From contig NZ_LT907988.1 of NCBI RefSeq assembly GCF_900089455.2, forward strand, positions 1,364,001-1,428,000: a stretch of DNA of 64,000 bases. The letters run 5' to 3'. Below the pieces are notes generated by a model. That model was not told the origin of the DNA. It made no database searches and saw only the letters and a program-made list of their open reading frames with translations. This DNA is from Orrella dioscoreae. GTDB taxonomy: Bacteria; Pseudomonadota; Gammaproteobacteria; Burkholderiales; Burkholderiaceae_B. Within the stretch, counting starts at the first letter, position 1. Each line of letters starts with the position of its first letter. A program made the position numbers and the translations under genes. Positions 53,318 to 61,515 of this stretch are shown here, one piece after another.

Positions 53318-54097
53318 ATGGCAGACCCGAGCGATGAACACCACGAGCACTGGTATCCGAACGCCGCGTATCTTTACACGCTGCATCTCGATGGCCCAGC
53401 CCTGGCCTGGGAGTACCTGCGCCGCAATCCTGATTACCGGCTCGACTGGCTGCGCCGTCGTCGCAGGCCAGATGCGGCGCAGCGCTGGGGGCTGCGCCTG
53501 CTGGAAGACCCGGCCCTAGATGCGCGGGACGCGCACCCGGCCTGGTTCCCCGATCACGATGCCGTGGTGCAGCTCTACCCAGACGCCGACCCGCCACCCG
53601 ATGCGGTCGTGTTCGAGTTTTGGCGTATTCCAGGCACCAAACACCTGATTCACGACGGTAAGCGCTTGGTGCTAGTGGCGCGATGGCCGGGGTGCTGCCT
53701 GCGCTTCGCGCTCGCGCCCGGCCTGGTCGATGGCACGGCTTACGCCTATGCCATCCGCGCCTGCGCGGTGCCATGCGGCCGCTACCAAGCGCTGATCGCC
53801 CAGTTGAACAAGCTGGCTGGATTGCCGGAGGCTGCGCACGTGGTGACGACTCGGCCACGCCCGTCGGCGGTTGCGTTGTTGGAGTTGCACACCCTGCAGG
53901 CGCTCGATGCGACCCAGGCGGGTGCATCCTTGCGCGAGGTGGCTGAAGGCTTGTTCGGTGTGGATGCCGTCGCGGCTGACTGGCATAAGGACAGCGCCTT
54001 GCGTGCCCGCGTGCGGCGGCTGGTGCGTCGTGGCGAGGCGCTGATGCGCGGCGGCTATCGCAGTCTGGCGCAGCTTGCGCCAGTTGCATCGCAGTAA
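53318..54097 (+). CDS. DUF2285 / transcriptional activator-like protein
   Basis: This 259-residue protein of ICE backbones has an N-terminal DUF6499-type part (WYPNAAYLYTLHLDGPALAWEYLRRNPDYRLDW) and a C-terminal DUF2285 region (ALIAQLNKLAGLPEAAHVV, LREVAEGLFGVDAVAADWHKDSALRARVRRLVRRG), which looks like a helix-turn-helix. Proteins of this layout are often annotated as conjugation-related regulators; the role is inferred. AGGAGG stands before the ATG. The next gene encodes a small HTH protein in the same direction, which suggests a regulatory block upstream of the replication genes. Confidence 0.87.
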   Translation: MADPSDEHHEHWYPNAAYLYTLHLDGPALAWEYLRRNPDYRLDWLRRRRRPDAAQRWGLRLLEDPALDARDAHPAWFPDHDAVVQLYPDADPPPDAVVFEFWRIPGTKHLIHDGKRLVLVARWPGCCLRFALAPGLVDGTAYAYAIRACAVPCGRYQALIAQLNKLAGLPEAAHVVTTRPRPSAVALLELHTLQALDATQAGASLREVAEGLFGVDAVAADWHKDSALRARVRRLVRRGEALMRGGYRSLAQLAPVASQ

Positions 54098-54208
54098 GGG
54101 GGACGTTTTGCAGTCCCTGCAATTCGTCCCTTAGCAAGAAGCCTGAATTTCTTGAAAGTGCCTCTATCCGGCCGCGTGGTGTGGCCGGGCTTGATGGAGG
54201 TACTTCCC

Positions 54209-54493
54209 ATGCGTCCTGCTCCCTTGCGGCCTGCCGCCACTGTTGCCGCTGCGCCTGCGCAGCCCCAACGCTATCTCACCAACGACGAGGCCGCTGACTA
54301 CCTGCGCCTCTCGCCGCGCACGCTGGAGAAACAGCGCGTGATCGGCGGCGGGCCGAAGTTCCGTAAATTCGGCCGGCGCGTCATGTATGCCGTAGCCGAC
54401 CTGGATGCCTGGGCCGATGCGCGCAGCTTCGACGCCACGTCCGACCCCGAGTACGCCGAGCGCCATGCGGGTGATTACCGTGATCGCCGCTGA
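54209..54493 (+). CDS. AlpA/MerR-like helix-turn-helix protein
   Basis: This 94-residue protein has a DNA-binding domain of the excisionase/HTH_17 type: YLTNDEAADYLRLSPRTLEKQRVIGGGPKFRKFGRRVMY in parts, ending VADLDAWADARSFDATSD. The GGPKFRKFGRRVMY segment is the wing. In Tn4371-type elements the gene lies just before repA and may act as excisionase or as regulator of the repA operon. The ATG at 54209 was chosen because GGAGG stands 8 bases before it. Confidence 0.88.
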   Translation: MRPAPLRPAATVAAAPAQPQRYLTNDEAADYLRLSPRTLEKQRVIGGGPKFRKFGRRVMYAVADLDAWADARSFDATSDPEYAERHAGDYRDRR

Positions 54494-54507
54494 TTGGTGC
54501 ATCGCCG

Positions 54508-55377
54508 GTGGCCATCACCATGTCCAGCCCATCGCTGCCATCCCGGCAGCGACCGCCGCAAGAGCGCGAACAGCTCGATCTGTTTCGCGCCTTGCCGGGC
54601 GACATGGCGCCGCGCGATGCCCAGGACTTGATGGCCTATCCGTTCTTCTCGCTGGCAAAGTCACGGCGCACAGTGCCGATCGACTTTCGCAGCGGGAACA
54701 TCACCATCCGCGTGGAAGGCACGCAGGAGCACGGCATCGCCACGATCTGGGATGCGGACATCCTGATTTGGGCTGCCAGCCAGATCGTCGAAGCCAAGGA
54801 CGCGGGTTTACCTACATCCCGGCTGATGCGTGCCACACCCTACGAGATCCTACGCTTCATCGGGCGCGGTACTGGCTCTCGCGACTACCAGCGCCTGAAA
54901 GCGGCGCTGGATCGCCTGCAATCGACCACGGTGGCCACCTCCATCCGCGAGACGACCGGGAGGCGGCTGCACCGCTTTTCCTGGATCAACGAGTGGAAGG
55001 AACTGGCCGATACCAGCGGCACGCCGCTGGGCATCGAGCTGATCCTGCCAGACTGGTTCTATGCGGGCGTGGTGGATGCCGCCCTGGTGCTGACCATCGA
55101 CCCGACGTACTTCCGCTTGACCGGCGGCATCGAGCGCTGGCTGTACCGCCTGGTGCGCAAGCATGGCGGCAAGCAGGAATATGGCTGGCAGTTCGATTTT
55201 CGCTATCTGCACCAGAAATCCGGCAGTACCGCCAAACCCTACGATTTCGCCTGCGATCTGCGCGCATTGGTTGCGCGGCAATCGTTGCCTGGCTATGTCC
55301 TTGGAATCGAGCGCATGCCGGACGATGGAACGGAATTGCTGACTTTCCGGCCCGTGCCGCAGACGGCACGGGGATAA
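54508..55377 (+). CDS. repA: Replication initiator RepA
   Basis: This 289-residue plasmid-type replication initiator (RPA family, as in IncP-related and Tn4371-type replicons) has the landmarks AYPFFSLAKSRRTVPIDFR, GIATIWDADILIWAASQI, FIGRGTGSRDYQRLKAALDRL (HTH), LPDWFYAGV and FRLTGGIERWLYRLVRKHGG. It should bind the iterons that begin 24 bases after its stop and open the adjacent AT-rich sequence. Starts at GTG 54508 or ATG 54520 are both possible. Together with parA downstream this gives the excised element the parts of an autonomous plasmid. Confidence 0.92.
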   Translation: MAITMSSPSLPSRQRPPQEREQLDLFRALPGDMAPRDAQDLMAYPFFSLAKSRRTVPIDFRSGNITIRVEGTQEHGIATIWDADILIWAASQIVEAKDAGLPTSRLMRATPYEILRFIGRGTGSRDYQRLKAALDRLQSTTVATSIRETTGRRLHRFSWINEWKELADTSGTPLGIELILPDWFYAGVVDAALVLTIDPTYFRLTGGIERWLYRLVRKHGGKQEYGWQFDFRYLHQKSGSTAKPYDFACDLRALVARQSLPGYVLGIERMPDDGTELLTFRPVPQTARG

Positions 55378-55401
55378 CTCCGGGAAAGCCTGTGAATAGT
55401 G

Positions 55402-55465
55402 TCGTGCTATCAGGCGTGCGGGGTATCGTGCTATCAGGCGTGTCCTTATCGTGCTATCAGGCGTG
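55402..55465 (+). repeat. Three 17-bp iterons downstream of repA
   Basis: TCGTGCTATCAGGCGTG occurs three times without a mismatch, at 55402-55418, 55426-55442 and 55449-55465, with 24- and 23-base periods. This is the layout of RepA binding iterons and marks a probable replication origin. Confidence 0.9.
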
Positions 55466-55507
55466 CCAATCGGCTGCAAAGCCGCGCCAACATTGGGTTT
55501 CCCGGCC

Positions 55508-55540
55508 CTCTAACTTACCTAACTTAAATTCTCTAACTTT
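55508..55540. other. AT-rich unwinding element next to iterons
   Basis: The 8-mer (T/C)CTAACTT repeats three times (about 55509, 55518 and 55532) in a clearly A/T-rich stretch 43 bases after the iterons. This is typical of the strand-opening part of an iteron origin. Confidence 0.65.
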
Positions 55541-55678
55541 TAGTAGAGAAGCGCCGTTTCGGTGGACAACTGCCGGAAGTCAAAATCAGCGGCAAATCCA
55601 ACAGCGAAATCAAGGGCAAAACCAACCCCGTTCGGCATGGCAAAAACAGGCTGGTCTTCTCAGCCGGAGGGCTGCGCC

Positions 55679-56317
55679 ATGATTCTCGCCTTGCTCAACC
55701 AGAAAGGGGGCGTCGGCAAAACCACACTCGCCACCCATATCGCCGGGGAACTGGCCCTGCGGGGCCAGCAGGTCATCCTGCTTGATGCCGACCCGCAAGG
55801 TTCATCGCTGGACTGGACGCAACGCAGAAGCCAGCAAGGCTTGCCACGGCTGTTCAGCGCCGTGGGCCTTGCCCGCGAAACGCTGCATCAGGAAGCGCCA
55901 GAACTCGCCAGGCGGGCCGATCACGTCGTCATTGATGGGCCACCCAGGATCGCCGCCTTGGCGCGCTCCGCGCTGCTGGCGGCCGAGCGTGTGCTGATCC
56001 CGGTGCAGCCCAGCCCCTACGACCTCTGGGCCAGCTCGGAAATGGTTTCGCTGATCCGCGAAGCGCAGGTGTTCCGTCCGCTGCTCCGCGCAGCCTTCGT
56101 CATCAACCGGCGCGTCAGCACCACCATCATCGGCCGTGAAGCGCGGCAATCGCTGGCCGAACAGCCGCTTCCTGCGCTGCGCGCGGAAGTGCATCAGCGC
56201 ATCGTGTTCGCCGACAGCGTGGCCGCTGGCAGGCTCGCACGCGAGACGGCGCCCGACAGCGCCGCCGCCCGCGAAATCACCGCCCTGGTGGACGAACTGC
56301 TGCGGTGGCCGACATGA
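55679..56317 (+). CDS. parA: ParA-family partition ATPase
   Basis: This 212-residue small ParA/MinD-type ATPase begins directly with the deviant Walker A motif KGGVGKTT at residues 9-16, with the signature Lys at its start. LLDADPQGSSLDW is the A' box and HVVIDGPPRIAALARSAL the B box. It lacks the N-terminal HTH of large ParA proteins. CGGAGG stands before the ATG. It would segregate the circular form of the element with the small RHH-like protein encoded by the next gene, whose start overlaps the parA stop (ATGA). The frame is open upstream into the iteron region, but that part is not coding. Confidence 0.93.
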   Translation: MILALLNQKGGVGKTTLATHIAGELALRGQQVILLDADPQGSSLDWTQRRSQQGLPRLFSAVGLARETLHQEAPELARRADHVVIDGPPRIAALARSALLAAERVLIPVQPSPYDLWASSEMVSLIREAQVFRPLLRAAFVINRRVSTTIIGREARQSLAEQPLPALRAEVHQRIVFADSVAAGRLARETAPDSAAAREITALVDELLRWPT

Positions 56318-56598
56318 CAGCGCAGCAGCCACCCAACAGCAAACGCACGGGCAAGCGCGTCGGCATCGGTGCACGTCCGCCCGCGAATCCGCACGCCGAA
56401 GCGTGGATTCGCCAAGGCGATGCCGATGTGCTGGGCAAAGGCGACCTCTACACCGCGCGCCTGACCCTCGACATCACACCCGCCATGCGGGCGCGCATCA
56501 AGGTGTCGGCCTTCACGCAAGGCGTGACCGTGGCCGACTTGCTGCGCGGCCTGCTGGAGCGGGAGTTTCCCGAGAACCACAGGGAGAACACGCCATGA
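56314..56598 (+). CDS. Small RHH-like partner of ParA
   Basis: This 94-residue basic protein has a C-terminal segment YTARLTLDITPAMRARIKVSA, then GVTVADLLRGLLEREFP, which fits a ribbon-helix-helix DNA-binding fold; the N-terminal half is Pro/Arg-rich. It overlaps the parA stop (ATGA) and its own stop overlaps the next start. Small RHH proteins commonly act as the centromere-binding partner of short ParA proteins, so this is the likely ParB-equivalent of the pair; that role is inferred. A GTG at 56305 is an alternative start. Confidence 0.8.
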   Translation: MTAQQPPNSKRTGKRVGIGARPPANPHAEAWIRQGDADVLGKGDLYTARLTLDITPAMRARIKVSAFTQGVTVADLLRGLLEREFPENHRENTP

Positions 56599-57140
56599 CC
56601 ACATCCGCTTCGCCTGCCGCTGGCGCGGCCACGGCTGCGCTGCCGCTGCATCCCGCAGCACTCACCGGACAGGCCGACAACGTGCCGCTGACGCGCGTTT
56701 CGCTGGCCTACCTCGAACATCGCTTCAAGCTCTACCTGCGCTTCGGTGAACCTGCGCGCACGCTCCAGCTAGACCGCTGGCGGCGCTGCGCGGTGTTCCT
56801 GCCGGGCGCAATGCTCTGCCGCATCCGCTGGCAGGCCAACGACTATGGAACGATCCGCTGGCAGCTCATGGTGATGCAGGCTTGCACGCCACTGGACGCG
56901 GCGCAGCGCATCCCCGGCGTGCACCCGGGCGCGCGCCTGCTGCTGCACACCGAAGGCGATGCCAACGTGCGCGCCGTGCTGGAACGCATCGGCGGCATCG
57001 AGGCACTGGGCATCGCTGCCATTGACGTGTCGCCCGCCTTCTGGCGCACGCTGGGCAACCGTCTGGCGGCGCGCCTTGCGCTGCCCGAATACACCGTCGA
57101 ACGGCACGCCGCCTGGCTGACCGGGAAGGTGTTGCCATGA
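56595..57140 (+). CDS. DUF2840 protein
   Basis: This 181-residue soluble protein of the DUF2840 family is found just before traF in Tn4371-type elements. Typical stretches are LTRVSLAYLEHRFKLYLRFG, LPGAMLCRIRWQANDYGTI, QRIPGVHPGARLLLHTEGD and WRTLGNRLAARLALPEY. Its function is unknown; constant position beside traF suggests a conjugation role. ATGA overlaps tie it to the genes on both sides, so expression is coupled from parA through traF. Confidence 0.9.
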   Translation: MTTSASPAAGAATAALPLHPAALTGQADNVPLTRVSLAYLEHRFKLYLRFGEPARTLQLDRWRRCAVFLPGAMLCRIRWQANDYGTIRWQLMVMQACTPLDAAQRIPGVHPGARLLLHTEGDANVRAVLERIGGIEALGIAAIDVSPAFWRTLGNRLAARLALPEYTVERHAAWLTGKVLP

Positions 57141-57736
57141 CCGCCCCGACCACCACCGCCAACGCGCCTGCCGTTGCGCCGCGTCCTCGCTCGCGCCTGC
57201 GTGCTCGCATCGTCGTGGCGACACTGGCCACCATCGGCTTCGCTGCGCTGGCCTGGACGGCTTTCGTGTCGCCGCTGCCGCGACTGACCTACAACCCGTC
57301 CGACAGCGTGGCGGTCGGCTGGTATCGCATCGAACCGTTCGACCCGCGCACCGCCTCGCTGCCACGTCCGCTGTCCGTGGACAGCATCGTGCTGGTGCCG
57401 CTGCCTGCCAGGGCCGCCATGCTGGCCGGGCAGCGCGGCTACCTGCCGACGCGCGTTCCGCTGCTCAAACGTGTGGGCGCGGTCGCGCCGCAACACGTTT
57501 GCATCGTCGCCGGTCAGGTACGCATCGACGGCGAGCCTGCGGCCGCCGTGCTGCCTGCCGACCGGCTGGGCCGGCCGCTGCCATCCTTGCAGCTTTGCCG
57601 CCGCCTCGAACCGGGCGAGCTGTTCCTGTTGAGCGTGACCAATCCGGCATCGTTCGACAGCCGGTATTTCGGCCCGGTCAGCGCATCCGCCGTGATCGGC
57701 GTCGCGCATCCGGTCTGGCTGGAGACACGCCCATGA
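57137..57736 (+). CDS. traF: TraF-type S26 peptidase for conjugation
   Basis: This 199-residue inner-membrane serine peptidase of the signal peptidase I-like family in IncP TraF cyclises the pilin TrbC. One membrane helix lies at about residues 26-45. The catalytic Ser is in YNPSDSVAVGWYRI and the catalytic Lys in VPLLKRVGAVAPQHV; GELFLLS and SFDSRYFGPV are the conserved later boxes. The start overlaps the DUF2840 stop. The pilin gene and the trb genes lie beyond the window, if present. Confidence 0.92.
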   Translation: MTAPTTTANAPAVAPRPRSRLRARIVVATLATIGFAALAWTAFVSPLPRLTYNPSDSVAVGWYRIEPFDPRTASLPRPLSVDSIVLVPLPARAAMLAGQRGYLPTRVPLLKRVGAVAPQHVCIVAGQVRIDGEPAAAVLPADRLGRPLPSLQLCRRLEPGELFLLSVTNPASFDSRYFGPVSASAVIGVAHPVWLETRP

Positions 57737-58184
57737 TGGCCGCCGATTCGCTGCACGTTGCCGTGCATCTCATCGTGCCATCGGGCATGTCGTTCCAGTG
57801 GCTGCCGCCGTGTCGTCGCGCGTGCAGTACGGGTGCATTCGCACCGCACTTCGCGCTGCCTTCGGCGCAGCCGTCCAGCGTGCAGGCGTCTTGCCTCGAA
57901 CGCGCTCGGCCTGCGGCCATTGGCGCGTTCGCCGGCGGGCTGGCTGCAAGCAGCGCAGCGCCGCCGGGCCGCCGACGCCCGAAGCGACAGCGAGGGGCAA
58001 AGGCGGAAGGCAAGACAAAAGGACGCAGCACCGGGCCGCGTCGAAAGCCAGTCTGCACATGGGGGTGGCACGGCACGGAGCGGCTTCGCCGCCGTGCCGT
58101 GTTCGGCGTGAGGGTTGCGCCAATGCAGGCATGTCCGCGTGCTTCGCACGACAGGACACGCCGTAACTTTCGAGGAGCGCAGCC
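57737..58184. other. Gene-poor region before relaxase, oriT candidate
   Basis: No convincing gene is seen here; several open frames exist only because of high GC. A large hairpin lies at 58069-58101 and a small one, CGTGC-TTC-GCACG, at 58136-58150. Location just upstream of the relaxase is where oriT is usually found, but no nick site was identified. Confidence 0.45.
58069..58101. other. Large hairpin upstream of relaxase
   Basis: CACGGCACG pairs with CGTGCCGTG and the inner GCGGC with GCCGC around a TTC loop, with one G-A bulge. No T run follows, so an oriT-type recognition or an mRNA structure is more likely than a terminator. Confidence 0.5.
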
Positions 58185-60191
58185 ATGACCGACCGCCGCG
58201 ACGACGATTTCCGGGTGCGCCCCAGCGCCCCGAAGAACCCGGGCAAGGGCCAGGGACAGAGCTTCGTTTCCAAGGTACTCAAGCAGGCAAGCAAGGCCAG
58301 CGGCGGCAAGTCCTCGATGCGAAATTCCGCAGCCGGTGACAGCGGCGCACGCGCAGGCCAGCGGCCCGGCTCACGCCTGGGGCGCGGCCACACAGCGGCG
58401 CGCTTCGCTGGGTCAAAGCTCACGCCCATGTCGCGGCGAGTGACCATTAAGACCCTGCTGGTCAACCAGCGTAACGCCAGCCCGCAATCGCTCGCCAAGC
58501 ACCTGCGCTACATCGAGCGCGACGGCGCGGGCCGCGATGGCGAACCCGGCCGGGCCTACGGGCCGCAGGCCGACGAAGCCGACCTCGACACCTTCAAGGA
58601 ACGCTGCCAGGACGACCGGCACCATTTCCGCTTCATCGTCTCTCCGGAGGACGGGGCCGAGCTGGACGACTTGCGCACCTACACCCGGCACCTGATGAAC
58701 CGAATGGAGGCCGACCTGGGGACGCGGCTTGATTGGGTAGCGGTCGATCACTGGAACACGGACAACCCGCACACACACCTGATCGTGCGCGGGCGCGACG
58801 ACACCGGCAAAGACCTCATCATCGCCGGCGACTACATCGCCCACGGCTTCCGCCACCGGGCCGCCGAGCTGGCGACGGAATGGCTGGGGCCGCGCACCGA
58901 ACTGGAGATCCAGCAGACCTTGCAGCGTGAGGTGGAGCAAGAGCGGTGGACGAGCCTCGACCGTACCCTGCAACGCGAGGCCGACGAGAATGGCCGGGTG
59001 CAGATCGAACAGTTCAACGCACCGGCGCTGCAACGTCAGCGCCTGCTGCTGATCGGCCGCCTGCAACGCTTGCAGCGCCTGGGTCTGGCCGACGAGACGC
59101 AGCCCGGCACCTGGGCCATTCATGCCGATGCCGAGAAGACCTTGCGCGCCCTGGGCGAGCGTGGCGACATCATCCGAACGATGCAGCGTGCCATGAGCGG
59201 TAAGCTGCGCGAGCTGGCGGTGTTCGAGCCGGGCCAGGATGCCGACGGAACCGGCCGCACCATCGTTGGCCGTGTGGCCGCCAAGGGGCTGGCCGACGAG
59301 CTGCACGACCGAAGCTATCTGGTCATCGACGGCGTGGACGGCAAGGCCCACTACGTCGCCTTGAATGCCCGCGACGAGCTGGCGAACTATCCCACCGGCG
59401 CGGTAGTGGAGGTAGGCGGTTCCGCCGAGGTGCGGGCGGCCGACAAGAGCATCGCCGCGCTGGCGAGCGATGGCCTGTACCGCACCGATCATCACCTGGC
59501 GATCGAGCAGGGCCGGGCCAAGGCCGGACGTGACCCGCAGGAAGTCGTCGCGGCCCACGTTCGCCGGCTGGAAGCCCTGCGCCGGGCCGGCATCGTGGAG
59601 CGCGTGGCCGAAGGGCTATGGAAGGTGCCGGACGACCTGGCTGAGCGTGGCCGCCAGTACGACGTGCAACGGCTAGGCGGCGTGGCGGTGGAACTGAAAT
59701 CGCATCTGCCTATCGAGCGGCAGGCCCGTGTGATCGGCGCGACATGGCTCGACCAGCAATTGCTCGGCGGCGGACGTGGGTTGGGTGACTTTGGCTTTGG
59801 TGCCGAGGTCAAAGAAGCCTTGCAGCAGCGCGCCAACTTCCTCGAAGAACACGGGCTGGCCCAGCGGCGTGGGCTGCGGGTGATCCTAGCTCGCAACCTG
59901 CTGGGGACGCTGCGCAATCGGGATCTGGCGCAGGCGGCAAAGGACATTGCCGCAGAAACTGGCCTGGAACATCGACCCTTAACGGACGGGACGCGCGTGG
60001 CCGGCATCTACCGGCGCTCCGTCATGCTCGCCAGCGGTCGCTACGCGATGCTCGATGACGGCATGGGATTTAGCCTAGTGCCGTGGCGGCCGGTGATCGA
60101 ACAGCGGCTGGGGAAGCAGCTCACCGCGACGATGCGCGGCGGCCGGGCGTCCTGGGAGTTTGGGAGGCAACGTGGGCCTATTGTAGGTTAG
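58185..60191 (+). CDS. Relaxase with DUF3363 domain
   Basis: This 668-residue conjugative relaxase of the VirD2/MobP type (RlxS/TraI of Tn4371 elements) nicks oriT and pilots the strand. The N-terminal 90 residues are basic and Gly/Ser-rich. The nuclease domain spans about 85-240: candidate nucleophile Tyr109 in HLRYIERDG, and the HUH metal site at His196 and His198 in NPHTHLIVRGRD with DHW before it. The C-terminal half is the DUF3363 domain (RAKAGRDPQEVVAAHVRRLEAL, GATWLDQQLLGGGRGL and LVPWRPVIEQRLGKQLTA). GAGGAG stands before the ATG. In this element family traG normally follows; here efflux cargo follows instead. Confidence 0.93.
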   Translation: MTDRRDDDFRVRPSAPKNPGKGQGQSFVSKVLKQASKASGGKSSMRNSAAGDSGARAGQRPGSRLGRGHTAARFAGSKLTPMSRRVTIKTLLVNQRNASPQSLAKHLRYIERDGAGRDGEPGRAYGPQADEADLDTFKERCQDDRHHFRFIVSPEDGAELDDLRTYTRHLMNRMEADLGTRLDWVAVDHWNTDNPHTHLIVRGRDDTGKDLIIAGDYIAHGFRHRAAELATEWLGPRTELEIQQTLQREVEQERWTSLDRTLQREADENGRVQIEQFNAPALQRQRLLLIGRLQRLQRLGLADETQPGTWAIHADAEKTLRALGERGDIIRTMQRAMSGKLRELAVFEPGQDADGTGRTIVGRVAAKGLADELHDRSYLVIDGVDGKAHYVALNARDELANYPTGAVVEVGGSAEVRAADKSIAALASDGLYRTDHHLAIEQGRAKAGRDPQEVVAAHVRRLEALRRAGIVERVAEGLWKVPDDLAERGRQYDVQRLGGVAVELKSHLPIERQARVIGATWLDQQLLGGGRGLGDFGFGAEVKEALQQRANFLEEHGLAQRRGLRVILARNLLGTLRNRDLAQAAKDIAAETGLEHRPLTDGTRVAGIYRRSVMLASGRYAMLDDGMGFSLVPWRPVIEQRLGKQLTATMRGGRASWEFGRQRGPIVG

Positions 60192-60274
60192 CTAGCCACG
60201 TATGTTTCTATGGCTGAACCTGGATTTATCCCTCTCTCAACACTCTCCGAAGATGAATAAATACCCGCACAGGA

Positions 60275-60958
60275 TCAGCCTTCAGCGATATCAACGTTTA
60301 AACCGGCGGCTCGCCACGCCGGGAAGCCACCCGACAATTTCAGTGCTTCGTGACCTCGTGCGCGAAGCAACGCCACAGCTTCAGATGACAGTACGCAGTA
60401 TGGATCTCGGCAGTAGGCAACTATCGGAGAACCTGTCTTCAACTCCTCTAGCCGACTAGCCAGTTGATCCAGGGGAATATTGATGGCGCCGGGAAGGTGG
60501 CCGTCTGTGAACTCATCACTCGGTCGCACGTCCAGTAGCACCACAGCCTCCTCAGATAGCCGGCGCAGCAATGCTTCAACTGTAAGACCTTCCAGCTTGT
60601 CGCGCTCATGCAAGCTATCCATGGCGACCTGTGCGATTTGGCTGCGCTTGTGTTGAACGAATTTCCAGAGCGCGGTGGTCAATTCAGCCACCGGTGCATC
60701 ATCCAGCGCGTAGATGACATGCTTACCTTCACGCCGGGTCGCCACAAAACCAGCGCGCTTAAGGAGCTGCAGATGCTGCGAAGCGTTCGCCAGGGTCAAG
60801 CCACAACGTTCGGCTAGCTGCTCCACCGAACTCTCGCCTTGGGAGATGTGGTGTAGAAGCATCAAGCGGTGGGCATGCCCCAACGTCTTTGCGACGTCGG
60901 CAAGGTCGGCGGGATCCTTGAAGACTGATGACAGATCGTGAGTGCTCATTGACAGCAT
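60275..60958 (-). CDS. ArsR-type regulator fused to a rhodanese domain
   Basis: This 227-residue protein has an N-terminal ArsR winged helix (about 15-105; GESSVEQLAERCGLTLANASQHLQLLKRAG) and a C-terminal rhodanese domain (about 125-225; VVLLDVRPSDEFTDGHLPGAINIPL) with active-site Cys in AYCRDPYCVLS. The CxxxxC arrangement may respond to thiol or persulfide stress. Such fusions are commonly annotated as metalloregulators; the inducer is unknown. It is divergent from the DUF1360-efflux operon with a dyad between them, so it most likely represses that operon. It begins the cargo region after the relaxase. Confidence 0.92.
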   Translation of the reverse strand: MLSMSTHDLSSVFKDPADLADVAKTLGHAHRLMLLHHISQGESSVEQLAERCGLTLANASQHLQLLKRAGFVATRREGKHVIYALDDAPVAELTTALWKFVQHKRSQIAQVAMDSLHERDKLEGLTVEALLRRLSEEAVVLLDVRPSDEFTDGHLPGAINIPLDQLASRLEELKTGSPIVAYCRDPYCVLSSEAVALLRARGHEALKLSGGFPAWRAAGLNVDIAEG

Positions 60959-60978
60959 GGTACACTCACTCTATCATT

Positions 60979-60996
60979 CAATCAATCTCTTGATTG
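60979..60996. promoter_or_regulatory. Candidate ArsR operator
   Basis: CAATCAA-TCTC-TTGATTG is a perfect 7-bp dyad 20 bases before the ArsR-rhodanese start and about 60 bases before the divergent DUF1360 gene. The size and A/T-rich arms fit an ArsR site. Confidence 0.65.
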
Positions 60997-61055
60997 TTTT
61001 ATCGTAAGCCTAATCAAGCTCTTCACCGAATCACGTCAATCTGGATGTCATTGAA

Positions 61056-61442
61056 ATGAATGCCTACCTCACCAATGAAAGTCTGCATGCCTTCTGGGCA
61101 TGTCTTGTCTTGGCCCTCGCTGCCAGCAGCATCGCCATCACCATCACACACACCGAAGTTTTCGCGCCGCTGCGAGCGTGGACGCAAAAGCTGGGGCACA
61201 TGGTCGGTTATCTCTTCCAGTGTTTCTATTGCATGAGTCACTGGGTGGTGTTTCTCGGCATCCTGATCTACCGCCCGAGGATTCTTAGTAGCGGAAGCCT
61301 TCTGGCCGACCTTGTCGTTTCCGCATTCTTCACTCTTACGCTGAGTGCCTTTGTTAGCGGGATCTTTTTCAAGGTTTTCCTGACTGCCATGGCCATGAAG
61401 GTTCGAGAAAAAGAAGTCAAAGAAATTATGGCAAAAAAATGA
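61056..61442 (+). CDS. DUF1360 membrane protein
   Basis: This 128-residue membrane protein of the DUF1360 family has three or four membrane segments (about 13-32, 52-72, 82-105) with CFYCMSHWVVFLG, the family's Cys-containing signature, between them. The C-terminus is basic (VREKEVKEIMAKK). The family is seen in phages and bacteria without a known function. It is the first gene of the operon divergent from the ArsR-rhodanese gene and precedes the RND efflux genes by 73 bases, so it may take part in the same response. Confidence 0.82.
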   Translation: MNAYLTNESLHAFWACLVLALAASSIAITITHTEVFAPLRAWTQKLGHMVGYLFQCFYCMSHWVVFLGILIYRPRILSSGSLLADLVVSAFFTLTLSAFVSGIFFKVFLTAMAMKVREKEVKEIMAKK

Positions 61443-61450
61443 CTAATGCC

Positions 61451-61473
61451 GGGAGTGATCGAAGCGATCACCC
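61451..61473 (+). other. Hairpin between DUF1360 and the adaptor gene
   Basis: GTGATCG-AAG-CGATCAC with outer GGG/CCC forms a stable stem, then CGCCATTAAGTTTTT. It might attenuate read-through into the efflux genes. Confidence 0.5.
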
Positions 61474-61515
61474 GCCATTAAGTTTTTGCGCTATTAACCA
61501 AAAAGAAATTGCTCT

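Noticed and set aside
57733-58188. Open frames between traF and relaxase as a gene
   Set aside because: Three frames stay open with Arg/Ala/Ser-rich products and none shows a recognisable motif.
58413-59558. Minus-strand frame of 381 codons opposite the relaxase
   Set aside because: Shadow frame; the plus strand has HUH and DUF3363 motifs.
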